DNA of 16,731 nt from UMGS172 sp045587185 (GCA_045587185.1 JAZNBS010000048.1:1-16731), one strand, 5' to 3'. Shown: positions 1 to 5,519, counted from the stretch's first letter. The notes: generated by a model not told the origin, from the letters alone. Made by a program: numbers and translations.

Positions 1-72
1 ATGTCGGGAACCGCAAACGTCACCAAAATTGACTTGAGTGACGTAGGAACTTGGGAGTTTTATTTCGGTTGA
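1..72 (+). CDS. C-terminal fragment of a gene entering from the left edge
   Basis: An open frame runs from the first base to a TGA at 70-72 and reads MSGTANVTKIDLSDVGTWEF plus YFG. Codon choice (ACC, GTC, GAC, GGA) resembles the GC-richer genes further right. The alternation of polar and hydrophobic residues and the WEFYFG end would fit the last strands of a beta-sandwich domain of a surface protein, but this is inference from 23 residues. The ATG at base 1 may just be an internal methionine, since no upstream sequence is available to show a ribosome binding site. It could also be a chance frame. Confidence 0.35.
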   Translation: MSGTANVTKIDLSDVGTWEFYFG

Positions 73-116
73 GTGTTAAGGCGCTCTACCGACGCAAGTT
101 CCGACAAATTTAATAT

Positions 117-192
117 TCCTCCATAGCTCAGTCGGTAGAGCGCATGACTGTTAATCATGATGTCACTGGTTCGAGCCCAGTTGGGGGAGCCA
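117..192 (+). tRNA. tRNA-Asn (anticodon GTT)
   Basis: The sequence folds as a complete 76-nt cloverleaf. The 7-bp acceptor stem pairs 117-123 with 182-188 (one G-T pair). The D arm is GCTCAGTCGGTAGAGC, the anticodon stem is CATGA/TCATG with loop CTGTTAA (anticodon GTT at 150-152), and the T arm is ACTGG/CCAGT with loop TTCGAGC. The discriminator is G, and CCA is encoded at 190-192. The terminal CCA merges directly into the A-run of the following terminator hairpin. A 13-nt reverse complement of its D arm lies just upstream at 81-93. Confidence 0.97.
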
Positions 193-314
193 AAAAATCC
201 TGAATGCGAAAGCGTTCGGGATTTTTACTTATTACCTCTTACTTCTTCACTCTTACCTAAATTGCATTCAGGATTTTTTGGAAAGTAAGAAGTAATAGGT
301 AAGAGGTAATAAGT
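190..314 (+). repeat. Modular inverted-repeat element, copy A (behind tRNA-Asn)
   Basis: This is copy A of the repeat architecture found six times in the window. Arm L (190-207) can pair with the near arm R1 (212-226, GAAA loop), forming a terminator followed by a T-run. It can also pair perfectly over 18 bp with a distal arm R2 (264-281). A pyrimidine-rich block (227-258, words such as TTATTACCTCTTAC) and a purine-rich block (285-314) form a second inverted repeat, with 227-242 and 299-314 perfectly complementary over 16 bp. L-R2 and the pyrimidine-purine pairing cross each other, so they cannot both form as simple nested stems. The L-R1 hairpin also serves as terminator for tRNA-Asn. Confidence 0.85.
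192..226 (+). terminator. Intrinsic terminator of tRNA-Asn
   Basis: The hairpin pairs AATCCTGAATGC with GCGTTCGGGATT through GU or near-perfect pairs, has a GAAA tetraloop at 208-211, and is followed by TTTT. It begins inside the tRNA CCA end. Confidence 0.8.
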
Positions 315-315
315 G

Positions 316-344
316 TTGCAGCTCCGCCTCTTTTATGCTATAAT
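316..344 (+). promoter_or_regulatory. Promoter of cassette gene 1
   Basis: The -35 is TTGCAG at 316-321, the spacer is 17 bp, and the -10 is TATAAT at 339-344 preceded by TGC (extended -10). The region from the spacer end to the start codon is shared, with small changes, by the promoters at 1087, 1735, 2320 and 3049. Confidence 0.85.
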
Positions 345-363
345 GCACATAGGCGGTGATGAT

Positions 364-873
364 ATGAAAAAAATCGAGCAAGGCAAGTTTGAAATTTTCA
401 CTACGAAGGCAGATGCAATCGATAAGTTTATGCAAATGCAAGGTGTTTGTCGGGAAGAATTAAGCAGTGAAAATCTCATAGAGTTTTATTGCTCTAAAAA
501 AGGCAAAATTGCTATCACTAACCCGCCGAAAAAACATATTGAACACACAAACTCTACCAATCTTTTTGCAGAGGTTATAGAAGAAGATGGTAAAACATAT
601 GTTACATATTTTACTGTGTATAGCCATTTCAATAATGTTTTAAAATTTATATCTCTTATAATGTTAATAGCAATGGTTATCATTGCTATTGTATTAACTG
701 TTGCTAATGTAGATAAAACAGTTTCTCCTATTGTTTTAGTTTTCTGTTTACTATTTTTTGTTTTTCAATTATGTAATAGCGCAAAAGAACAAAAGAATTC
801 CCCAAAAGATTCCAAAATAATGATAAAAGAACTTCAAAAAAGAGTCGAAGCAGTAAACCTATGGGATAAATAA
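364..873 (+). CDS. Small two-TM membrane protein of unknown function (cassette gene 1)
   Basis: This encodes 169 aa. The ATG at 364 is chosen because it follows a strong ribosome binding site (AGGCGGTGAT at 351-360), 20 bp after the -10 box. The in-frame GTG at 313 lies upstream of the promoter and is rejected. Residues 1-90 are soluble and mixed-charge (KKIEQGKFEIFTTKADAIDK at the start). Two hydrophobic segments follow at about 93-115 and 120-139, then a lysine-rich tail (about 140-169) that could form an amphipathic helix. I do not recognise the family. The gene is much more AT-rich than the TIR, MATE and polysaccharide genes. It is the first of four unrelated small membrane-protein genes set between copies of the same repeat, each with its own promoter, so it is probably a single-gene transcript. 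Confidence 0.82.
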   Translation: MKKIEQGKFEIFTTKADAIDKFMQMQGVCREELSSENLIEFYCSKKGKIAITNPPKKHIEHTNSTNLFAEVIEEDGKTYVTYFTVYSHFNNVLKFISLIMLIAMVIIAIVLTVANVDKTVSPIVLVFCLLFFVFQLCNSAKEQKNSPKDSKIMIKELQKRVEAVNLWDK

Positions 874-885
874 AGGAAATTCTCA

Positions 886-1050
886 GTTTTCAGGCGAATT
901 TCATTCGTGTCATTAAGTTCAAACTACCCAAAGCCCCAAGGACGATAAGTTCTTGGGGCTTACTTCTTACCTATTACCTCTTCACTCTTACCTCAAACGT
1001 CCTTGGGGCTTTGGGAAGTAATAAGTAATAGGTAAGAGGTAATAAGTTCG
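886..1050 (+). repeat. Modular inverted-repeat element, copy B, with 44-bp conserved 3' unit
   Basis: It starts 13 bp after the stop of cassette gene 1. The 44-bp unit at 886-929 begins GTTTTCAGGCGAATTTCATT and ends in CCC. It recurs at 1541, 2131 and 2838. Arm L (927-944) pairs exactly over 18 bp with the distal R2 (998-1015), and less perfectly with the near R1 (949-961), which gives the terminator. The pyrimidine-rich block is 962-993 and the purine-rich block about 1015-1047. The arm sequence (AAGCCCCAAGGAC core) is quite different from copies A, D and E, yet the layout is the same. Confidence 0.85.
930..964 (+). terminator. Terminator-like hairpin of cassette gene 1
   Basis: AAGCCCCAAGGAC (931-943) pairs with GTTCTTGGGGCTT (949-961) with one G-U pair and a short loop. 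The following T-run is weak (TTACTTCTT), so its efficiency is uncertain. Confidence 0.55.
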
Positions 1051-1086
1051 GTGTGGCTTCGCCATGAATTATAAAAATGCTCCGCA

Positions 1087-1115
1087 TTGATTTATTACCA
1101 CTTTTATGCTATACT
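1087..1115 (+). promoter_or_regulatory. Promoter of cassette gene 2
   Basis: The -35 is TTGATT at 1087-1092, the spacer is 17 bp, and the -10 is TATACT at 1110-1115 with an upstream TGC. Two small hairpins, TGGCTTCGCCA (1054-1064) and AATGCTCCGCATT (1076-1088), lie just upstream and overlapping the -35. The same two hairpins occur before the empty promoter at 3049. Confidence 0.78.
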
Positions 1116-1137
1116 ATACATAAAGGTCGGTGTTAAT

Positions 1138-1524
1138 ATGAGAAAACTGCTTGATAAAATGTTTGCAAATAAAAAATTATCTTTAATTATTCCGATGACG
1201 ATAGCTTTACTTATGTATTTGCTATTCGTATTCTTTGGAACATCTGCAGATAAAACAAATTTAATGATGGTAACCCCGATAGTATCTGTAATTGTCTTCT
1301 TTGGTATTTTTTTAGTTGTATTTATTCAAGTTAAGAATTCTATGTGTCCCGAGTGGTTTCTGAATTTATTTGAATTGATGGCTGCAATAATATTCTGTAT
1401 TTATGCAATTATAGGGGCTTTATCTTTTGTTATTAGTGGTTTTCAAAATTTCAACGTAGGAATATGTCTTGGATTTGTTTCTTATAGTTCAATTTCGTGG
1501 GCACACAGTAAACGCCCCCAATAA
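1138..1524 (+). CDS. Small multi-TM protein of unknown function (cassette gene 2)
   Basis: This encodes 128 aa. The ATG at 1138 follows the ribosome binding site AAAGGTCGGTG; the possible upstream starts overlap the promoter and are rejected. The N-terminus is basic (MRKLLDKMFANKK), followed by three or four hydrophobic segments at about 15-35, 45-63, 75-98 and 103-118, and a short polar C-terminus. No catalytic motif is visible and the protein is almost entirely membrane-embedded. I do not recognise the family, and it has no obvious similarity to the other three cassette proteins. It is AT-rich, with its own promoter and a repeat unit on both sides. Confidence 0.78.
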   Translation: MRKLLDKMFANKKLSLIIPMTIALLMYLLFVFFGTSADKTNLMMVTPIVSVIVFFGIFLVVFIQVKNSMCPEWFLNLFELMAAIIFCIYAIIGALSFVISGFQNFNVGICLGFVSYSSISWAHSKRPQ

Positions 1525-1540
1525 TTAAAGAAAATTCTCG

Positions 1541-1734
1541 GTTTTCAGACACATTTCATTCGTGTCACTAAGTTCAAAACTCCCAAACGAAAATCCGTTC
1601 TCGTAAGAGGGCGGATTTTTGTTTGTATTATTCATTCTTCAATATTCATCATTCATTATTCATTAAACGAGAACGGATTTTCGAATGAATAATGAAAAAT
1701 GAAGTCGCTTACGCTGATGAATAATGAATAATTA
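1541..1734 (+). repeat. Modular inverted-repeat element, copy C, with 44-bp conserved 3' unit
   Basis: The 44-bp unit is at 1541-1584. Arm L (1588-1604, containing AAAATCCGTTCTCG) pairs exactly over 17 bp with the distal R2 (1667-1683). It also pairs with the near R1 (1607-1620) through GU pairs around a GTAA loop. The pyrimidine-rich block (1621-1664) and purine-rich block (1684-1733) use a different word set, ATTCATTATTCATT against AATGAATAATGAA. Other copies use ATTACCTCTTAC-type words. Complementarity is therefore kept while the sequence has changed completely. Confidence 0.85.
1591..1622 (+). terminator. Terminator of cassette gene 2
   Basis: The stem pairs AAATCCG-TT-CTC with GAG-GG-CGGATTT around GTAA, followed by TTTTTGTTTG. 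Confidence 0.7.
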
Positions 1735-1763
1735 TTGCGGCTTCGCCGCTTTTATGCTATAAT
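1735..1763 (+). promoter_or_regulatory. Promoter of cassette gene 3
   Basis: The -35 is TTGCGG (1735-1740), the spacer is 17 bp, and the -10 is TATAAT (1758-1763) with upstream TGC. A perfect 5-bp-stem palindrome GCGGCTTCGCCGC (1737-1749) covers most of the -35 and the first half of the spacer, where a repressor could bind or a DNA hairpin could form. Confidence 0.85.
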
Positions 1764-1783
1764 ACACTCAAGGCGGTGATTTT

Positions 1784-2125
1784 ATGCAGAAAAAAACATT
1801 TTCTATTATTAATGGAATTGTTTTTACAGTTATTTTTGTTCTGATTTTAATCGAGTCAATTTTTAACATTTTTGGATTGTGGACTGCGTGGAATTTGTTT
1901 GGGTTTCTTATAGGTTTACTCTTATTGCCATTTTTAAATATTGTGGCTCTAATATCTGCCGTTGTATCGTTGATATCATTTTATAGTTATAAAAAAATAA
2001 ATTATAATATTTCATTTAGAAAGATTAATTTATTACCAATAATATTTTTTGTTTTAGGATTATTTCTTACAATTATTGCTTACATGTTTGTTTTTACTTG
2101 GGGATTCGGAATTTTATATCAATAA
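1784..2125 (+). CDS. Small three-TM protein of unknown function (cassette gene 3)
   Basis: This encodes 113 aa and is nearly all hydrophobic, with segments at about 9-31, 40-67 and 83-107 and a short basic loop at 68-80 (SYKKINYNISFRKIN). The ATG at 1784 is supported by AGGCGGTGAT ending 4 bp upstream. There are no recognisable motifs and no family I can name. Base composition is extremely AT-rich. Its promoter and 3' unit match those of the neighbouring cassettes, while the coding sequence does not. Confidence 0.78.
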   Translation: MQKKTFSIINGIVFTVIFVLILIESIFNIFGLWTAWNLFGFLIGLLLLPFLNIVALISAVVSLISFYSYKKINYNISFRKINLLPIIFFVLGLFLTIIAYMFVFTWGFGILYQ

Positions 2126-2130
2126 TCTAG

Positions 2131-2318
2131 GTTTTCAGGCACATTTTATTCGTGTCATTAAGTTCAAAACACCCAAAAATCCCGAATGCGAAAGCGTTCG
2201 GGATTTTACTTTTTCACTCTTCACTTTTCACTCTTCACTTTTCACTTTTCACTTTTCACTAAAAAATTGTGAACGGGATTTTTGGAAAGGAATAGGTAAT
2301 AGTGAATAGTGAAGAAGT
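2131..2318 (+). repeat. Modular inverted-repeat element, copy D, with 44-bp conserved 3' unit
   Basis: The 44-bp unit is at 2131-2174. L (2175-2189) and R1 (2194-2207) form a perfect hairpin with a GAAA loop. The distal R2 (2274-2285) still matches L over 12 bp including the flanking CC/GG. The pyrimidine block (2208-2260) is a run of TTCACTTTTCAC-type words, and the purine block (2291-2318) has GTGAATAGTGAAGAAG words. The L-R1 hairpin is the same sequence as in copy E and nearly the same as in copy A. Confidence 0.83.
2175..2210 (+). terminator. Terminator of cassette gene 3
   Basis: AATCCCGAATGC-GAAA-GCGTTCGGGATTTT is a perfect 12-bp stem with a GNRA-type loop and a T-run. Confidence 0.8.
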
Positions 2319-2319
2319 A

Positions 2320-2348
2320 TTGCGGCTTCGCCGCATGTATGCTATAAT
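2320..2348 (+). promoter_or_regulatory. Promoter of cassette gene 4
   Basis: The -35 is TTGCGG (2320-2325), the spacer is 17 bp, and the -10 is TATAAT (2343-2348) with upstream TGC. The palindrome GCGGCTTCGCCGC is at 2322-2334, as in the cassette 3 promoter. Confidence 0.85.
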
Positions 2349-2370
2349 ACACTTAAAGGTCGGTGATGAT

Positions 2371-2829
2371 ATGAAAAAAAGGCATATGAATGTAATTGCT
2401 ATTATAATTATAATTTTATCGATTATAGTCTTTTTATGGAACGCTTTTTTTATTTGGTTGGGTTCTGAGAGTGGAAATAGAGATATCCAAGTTACTAACT
2501 ATAATATAGGAACAATCAATAGCATAATGTCCGAGAGTTGTGATTTCTACGAAGAGATGCCCGATGCTTCGAATGCCACAAGAATAGAATATAATACGTT
2601 AATGCATAAAGATAGAGTTACTATTTATTATGAAGACGAAACTGAATATGTATTTTTTATAAGAAATGGTTACGAAAATAAGTTTACTCAATATATGAGA
2701 GAAAATGGTAGCATTCTATATTTTAAAAGTTCGGAATTCGTTTTTGATTTAGTTGAAATTTTTGTTTCATTTTCAGCAATTATTGTTTGCTTAATAATTT
2801 TAATACGAAATAAACATAGAATTATGTAA
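2371..2829 (+). CDS. Two-TM protein with an extracytoplasmic domain (cassette gene 4)
   Basis: This encodes 152 aa. The ATG at 2371 follows AAAGGTCGGTGATGAT and begins MKKRHMN; the in-frame start at 2302 lies upstream of the promoter and is rejected. A signal-anchor helix at about 7-30 is followed by a polar domain (about 31-122; acidic and aromatic-rich, SESCDFYEEMPDAS and DRVTIYYEDETEYVFFIRNG) probably outside the membrane. A second helix at about 125-145 and a basic tail RNKHRIM follow. The beta-rich middle could be a small sensing or binding domain, but I do not recognise the family. It is AT-rich, with its own promoter and terminator. Confidence 0.8.
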   Translation: MKKRHMNVIAIIIIILSIIVFLWNAFFIWLGSESGNRDIQVTNYNIGTINSIMSESCDFYEEMPDASNATRIEYNTLMHKDRVTIYYEDETEYVFFIRNGYENKFTQYMRENGSILYFKSSEFVFDLVEIFVSFSAIIVCLIILIRNKHRIM

Positions 2830-2837
2830 AAGTTTTA

Positions 2838-3023
2838 GTTTTCAGGCACATTTTGTTCGTGTCATTAAGTTCAAACTACCCAAAAATCCCGAATGCGAAA
2901 GCGTTCGGGATTTTACTTTTTACTTCTTACCTCTTCACTCTTACCTCAGCCAAAAACCTTGCGAGATTTTTGGGAAGTAATAAGTAAGAAGTAAGAGGTA
3001 ATAAGTTCGGTGTGGCTTCGCCA
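2838..3023 (+). repeat. Modular inverted-repeat element, copy E, with 44-bp conserved 3' unit
   Basis: The 44-bp unit is at 2838-2881. L (2882-2896) and R1 (2901-2914) form a perfect GAAA-loop hairpin. The pyrimidine-rich block is 2915-2946. The distal R2 (2961-2974) pairs with L and its flanking CCC over about 10 bp. The purine-rich block is 2974-3005, followed by TGGCTTCGCCA (3013-3023), as in copy B. Together with the empty promoter and the TIR-operon promoter, this explains the gene-free stretch 2830-3181. Confidence 0.83.
2882..2917 (+). terminator. Terminator of cassette gene 4
   Basis: It has the same 12-bp GAAA-loop hairpin as at 2175, followed by TTTTACTTTTT. Confidence 0.8.
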
Positions 3024-3048
3024 CTGATTATACATACAATGCTTCGCA

Positions 3049-3077
3049 TTGATTTATTACCGCTTTTGTGCTATAAG
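3049..3077 (+). promoter_or_regulatory. Orphan cassette promoter without a gene
   Basis: TTGATT (3049-3054), a 17-bp spacer and TATAAG (3072-3077) with upstream TGC form a close match to the cassette 2 promoter, including the upstream hairpin AATGCTTCGCATT (3038-3050). Similarity stops right after the -10, and a hairpin terminator begins 4 bp later, so this looks like a cassette slot with no gene. Confidence 0.65.
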
Positions 3078-3080
3078 AAA

Positions 3081-3108
3081 AAGCCGTGAATTTCACGGCT
3101 TATTTTTA
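3081..3108 (+). terminator. Intrinsic terminator directly after the orphan promoter
   Basis: AAGCCGTGAA and TTCACGGCTT form a perfect 10-bp stem with a one-base centre (inner bases open into a small loop), followed by ATTTTTATTT. Any transcript from 3049 would end within about 30 nt. Confidence 0.8.
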
Positions 3109-3141
3109 TTTCTAACCCCCATTTATTTTTTGCGGTTAGTA

Positions 3142-3150
3142 TGTTATAAT
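3142..3150 (+). promoter_or_regulatory. Extended -10 promoter of the TIR gene pair
   Basis: TGTTATAAT is a perfect extended -10. The -35 position (3122-3127, TTTATT) is poor, which is common for TGn promoters. The ribosome binding site GGGGGAT precedes the ATG at 3182. Confidence 0.65.
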
Positions 3151-3181
3151 GTCTTAAAACGGATGTTTTGGGGGATGGAAT

Positions 3182-4351
3182 ATGGAAATTGACCGCGATT
3201 ATGAGGTGTTTATAAGTTACCGCCACTTGCAGTGCAACGAGTTGGCCGAGGCTTTGTATAACGAGTTTCAAAACCGTTACAGTGTAAACAGTTTCCGCGA
3301 CAATGAGGAACTGCATTTCGGCGATTTCAGAAAACAGTTAATTATCAACAATCTCAGGAGTCAGTGTCTTGTATTGTTGTTGACACCGGGGATGCTTGAC
3401 CGCTGCCATGAATCGAATGACTGGATAACAAAAGAAATATCCCTGTTTTTAAAACTGCACAAGCCGATAATCCCCGTAAAAATGAACGGTTTTCAGTACC
3501 CTGACAATCTGCCTGACAAAATCAAGGGCCTTTTGAAGCACGACAAAAATTCTATTGAGTGCGATTTTTATGACCCAGGTGCCACTGCGGTGCAGATTGC
3601 AGGAATGGTGTATGAAAAACTAAGAAAAGGTTGGGACCGCGACGAGCGGTATGAGGCCATTCGTTACAAGCCTTACCTCTCGCGCCACAACACCGAAATC
3701 GGCGGTTATTTTTACGACAGTGCATTAGGGTTCAGAAAATACGTTTTTCTGTTTGCACTGCAACTTATCATTTTGTTTGCCTGTATTTCGATGGGCTTCC
3801 ATAAGACCGAAACGGGTTGGTCGATGGGGCATAACGAATATGCGCCCATGATTTTCGGTATGCTGTCGTTGTATCTGATATATTTTGACCGCAAAAAGGT
3901 TGACCACCCCACGTTGAACACTGATGTTTCATTTGTAGATATTTTGCTTGACCATTCGATATTCGAGGCCATAAAAATGGTATACAAAGGCTTTCTTATC
4001 TGGGCAATTCCGTTTGCTATGATATTGCTCGCGGTACCGTTCGCGGGTTATCTCATCAGTTCGTTCATCACATCAAGCCAGACCAACGGAGTGGCTGGGG
4101 TGGATATGTGGTATATCACGATGTTTTACGTTGGAACCTGTCTGCCAAGTCTCAGGCTGGCTTATAAAACCCTGATAGCAACAGTTCATTTTGTTAACAG
4201 CGTTTTTGGCCGTTATCCCAAGAATTTCCGACGCTTTATATTCCTTGAAAAGGCACAGAGGGTTGTGCTTATCACAAGCAGGATATTGGTCGTGCCCGCT
4301 ATTATAATGTGCGGTGTTCTGGCAAGCCTTACATACGGAGGTCAGTTATGA
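3182..4351 (+). CDS. Membrane-anchored TIR-domain protein, predicted catalytically competent
   Basis: This encodes 389 aa. Residues 5-150 form a TIR domain: box 1 is DYEVFISYRH (6-15), the box 2 region is SFRDNEELHFGDF (37-49, RD at 39-40), the strand is CLVLLLTPG (62-70), and the motif is DWITKE (80-85). Glu85 is at the position that TIR NAD-hydrolases such as SARM1 use for catalysis (family knowledge). After the TIR, about five hydrophobic segments follow (186-204, 220-235, 268-296, 309-332, 361-383), so the TIR should be cytoplasmic and membrane-tethered. The start at 3182 has GGGGGAT 5 bp upstream. The stop overlaps the next gene's start (ATGA at 4348-4351), implying translational coupling. 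The role, immune effector or signalling adaptor, is inference; the fold call is secure. Confidence 0.9.
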   Translation: MEIDRDYEVFISYRHLQCNELAEALYNEFQNRYSVNSFRDNEELHFGDFRKQLIINNLRSQCLVLLLTPGMLDRCHESNDWITKEISLFLKLHKPIIPVKMNGFQYPDNLPDKIKGLLKHDKNSIECDFYDPGATAVQIAGMVYEKLRKGWDRDERYEAIRYKPYLSRHNTEIGGYFYDSALGFRKYVFLFALQLIILFACISMGFHKTETGWSMGHNEYAPMIFGMLSLYLIYFDRKKVDHPTLNTDVSFVDILLDHSIFEAIKMVYKGFLIWAIPFAMILLAVPFAGYLISSFITSSQTNGVAGVDMWYITMFYVGTCLPSLRLAYKTLIATVHFVNSVFGRYPKNFRRFIFLEKAQRVVLITSRILVVPAIIMCGVLASLTYGGQL

Positions 4352-5418
4352 GAATTAAGATAAATCATTTTAACCTCGGCTTGTTTTATGAGACCTGTTT
4401 TGTGTGCGGCGCAGATTTGGAGGACTATTTTTTAAAGGTTGCCGATATCCTTCAGGAGGTATATTCGGTCAAAGCCTGCGTTTATGTCTATGACCGCGAC
4501 GAAATGACCGATGAGGTCAAACGCAGATTAAGGTATTGTTATTCGGTACTGTTTATGTTAACACCGGGTGTTACCGAGGCCGCGGCCAAGGATGAAAACA
4601 ACCTTTTCAGAAAGGTTTTTTCCTATACCAACAAGAAGAATCCGTATGCTGTGTCGCTTGTTGCGGTCAACGGATGTATGGTTGACTATGGTGTCGAGTA
4701 TCCCGATGATATGAAAAGTTTCCGTTGGTTACACCGCAAGACCTTCAACATCTACCAAAGCACCTCACAGGCCATTGCCGATGAGTTTTATAAAGAGTTC
4801 CGTCTGCATTATAACCGCCGAGAGCGTAAAAAGTTGGAACTCTTGTCGCAAAACGGTGTGACAAGTCAAACCGCAATGTATGAAAAACTGTCGGGCATTG
4901 CAAAAATAGCCGTTGGCGCTATTGTGCTTGGCGGTATCGCAGGCATTGTTGATATGTTTTACAATTTAGGGTTTATTGAGCGGTTGCTCAGTATTGTTAC
5001 CTGCATTGTGTCGGTTGTTCTATTGGGACTTGTGCCGATAGTATGGCTCAATATGCGTGATAGGGCATTGGATGTTTCAACCGTTTTCAGCGATTTCAAG
5101 CACCGAACACGCGCAAGACTTTCGGTTATCGGCGGTGGGATGGCCGTCGGCCTCTCTGCCGGTTTGTTGGCAGGGGTAATGGAAAGCATCAGGGAACAGT
5201 TTGAGGCGCGTAGTGAACTTGTGGTATTGGGTGCCTATTTCCTAATAATGTCGGGGATTTTGGCATACACACTTACGTTAAGACATATTTGTGAGACGAG
5301 TTTAGATTATCTTGAACTTTCGGCGCGCCGTATGAAAACAAGGCTGATTGCATTGCCGGTGGCAATAGCAGTTGCCGCGGCGGTGTTCGTTTACATCAAA
5401 ATATTCACCGTCTTATAA
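4348..5418 (+). CDS. Degenerate TIR-like membrane protein, partner of the upstream TIR protein
   Basis: This encodes 356 aa. The ATG at 4348 is chosen for GGAGG at 4337-4341 and the ATGA overlap with the upstream stop; the longer frame from 4309 is rejected. The N-terminal 160 residues mirror the upstream TIR: YDRDEM (48-53) matches FRDNEE, and VLFMLTPGV (67-75) matches LVLLLTPGM. The next 25 residues align without gaps, but Trp81 and Glu85 of the partner become Asn85 and Lys89. The box 1 equivalent, LGLFYETCFV (10-19), has lost the usual FISYRH. Five hydrophobic segments (184-204, 211-234, 258-279, 290-310, 332-350) give the same topology as the partner. It is probably a non-catalytic TIR paralogue that senses or restrains the first protein; that role is inference. 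Confidence 0.82.
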   Translation: MRIKINHFNLGLFYETCFVCGADLEDYFLKVADILQEVYSVKACVYVYDRDEMTDEVKRRLRYCYSVLFMLTPGVTEAAAKDENNLFRKVFSYTNKKNPYAVSLVAVNGCMVDYGVEYPDDMKSFRWLHRKTFNIYQSTSQAIADEFYKEFRLHYNRRERKKLELLSQNGVTSQTAMYEKLSGIAKIAVGAIVLGGIAGIVDMFYNLGFIERLLSIVTCIVSVVLLGLVPIVWLNMRDRALDVSTVFSDFKHRTRARLSVIGGGMAVGLSAGLLAGVMESIREQFEARSELVVLGAYFLIMSGILAYTLTLRHICETSLDYLELSARRMKTRLIALPVAIAVAAAVFVYIKIFTVL

Positions 5419-5440
5419 AAGACAAAGTAAACGATTTGAA

Positions 5441-5475
5441 CAGGCAGATGTTTTATCAAAACGTCTGCCTGAAAT
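5441..5475 (+). terminator. Terminator of the TIR gene pair
   Basis: CAGGCAGATGTTTT (5441-5454) pairs with AAAACGTCTGCCTG (5458-5471) with one G-U pair and an ATC loop. The downstream T-run is short and starts a few bases late. Confidence 0.6.
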
Positions 5476-5490
5476 TTTAAGAAATTTATC

Positions 5491-5519
5491 TTGTATATCG
5501 GTACTGTTTGTGCTACAAT
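5491..5519 (+). promoter_or_regulatory. Promoter of the MATE transporter gene
   Basis: TTGTAT (5491-5496), a 17-bp spacer and TACAAT (5514-5519) with upstream TGC. Confidence 0.7.

Noticed and set aside
2076..2309. 77-aa frame on the plus strand
   Set aside because: It is a translation of the TTCACTTTTCAC repeat (copy D) and overlaps the end of cassette gene 3; low complexity and no ribosome binding site.
886..2881. Regularly spaced 44-bp repeats as a CRISPR array
   Set aside because: The intervals are hundreds of bases long, unequal, and hold open reading frames with promoters; no cas genes are present.
190..3107. Classical integron cassette array
   Set aside because: No integrase gene and no attC-type core sites seen; each gene has its own promoter, which integron cassettes usually lack.
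3712..3987. Minus-strand frames inside the TIR gene
   Set aside because: Shadows of the plus-strand coding sequence, without ribosome binding sites.
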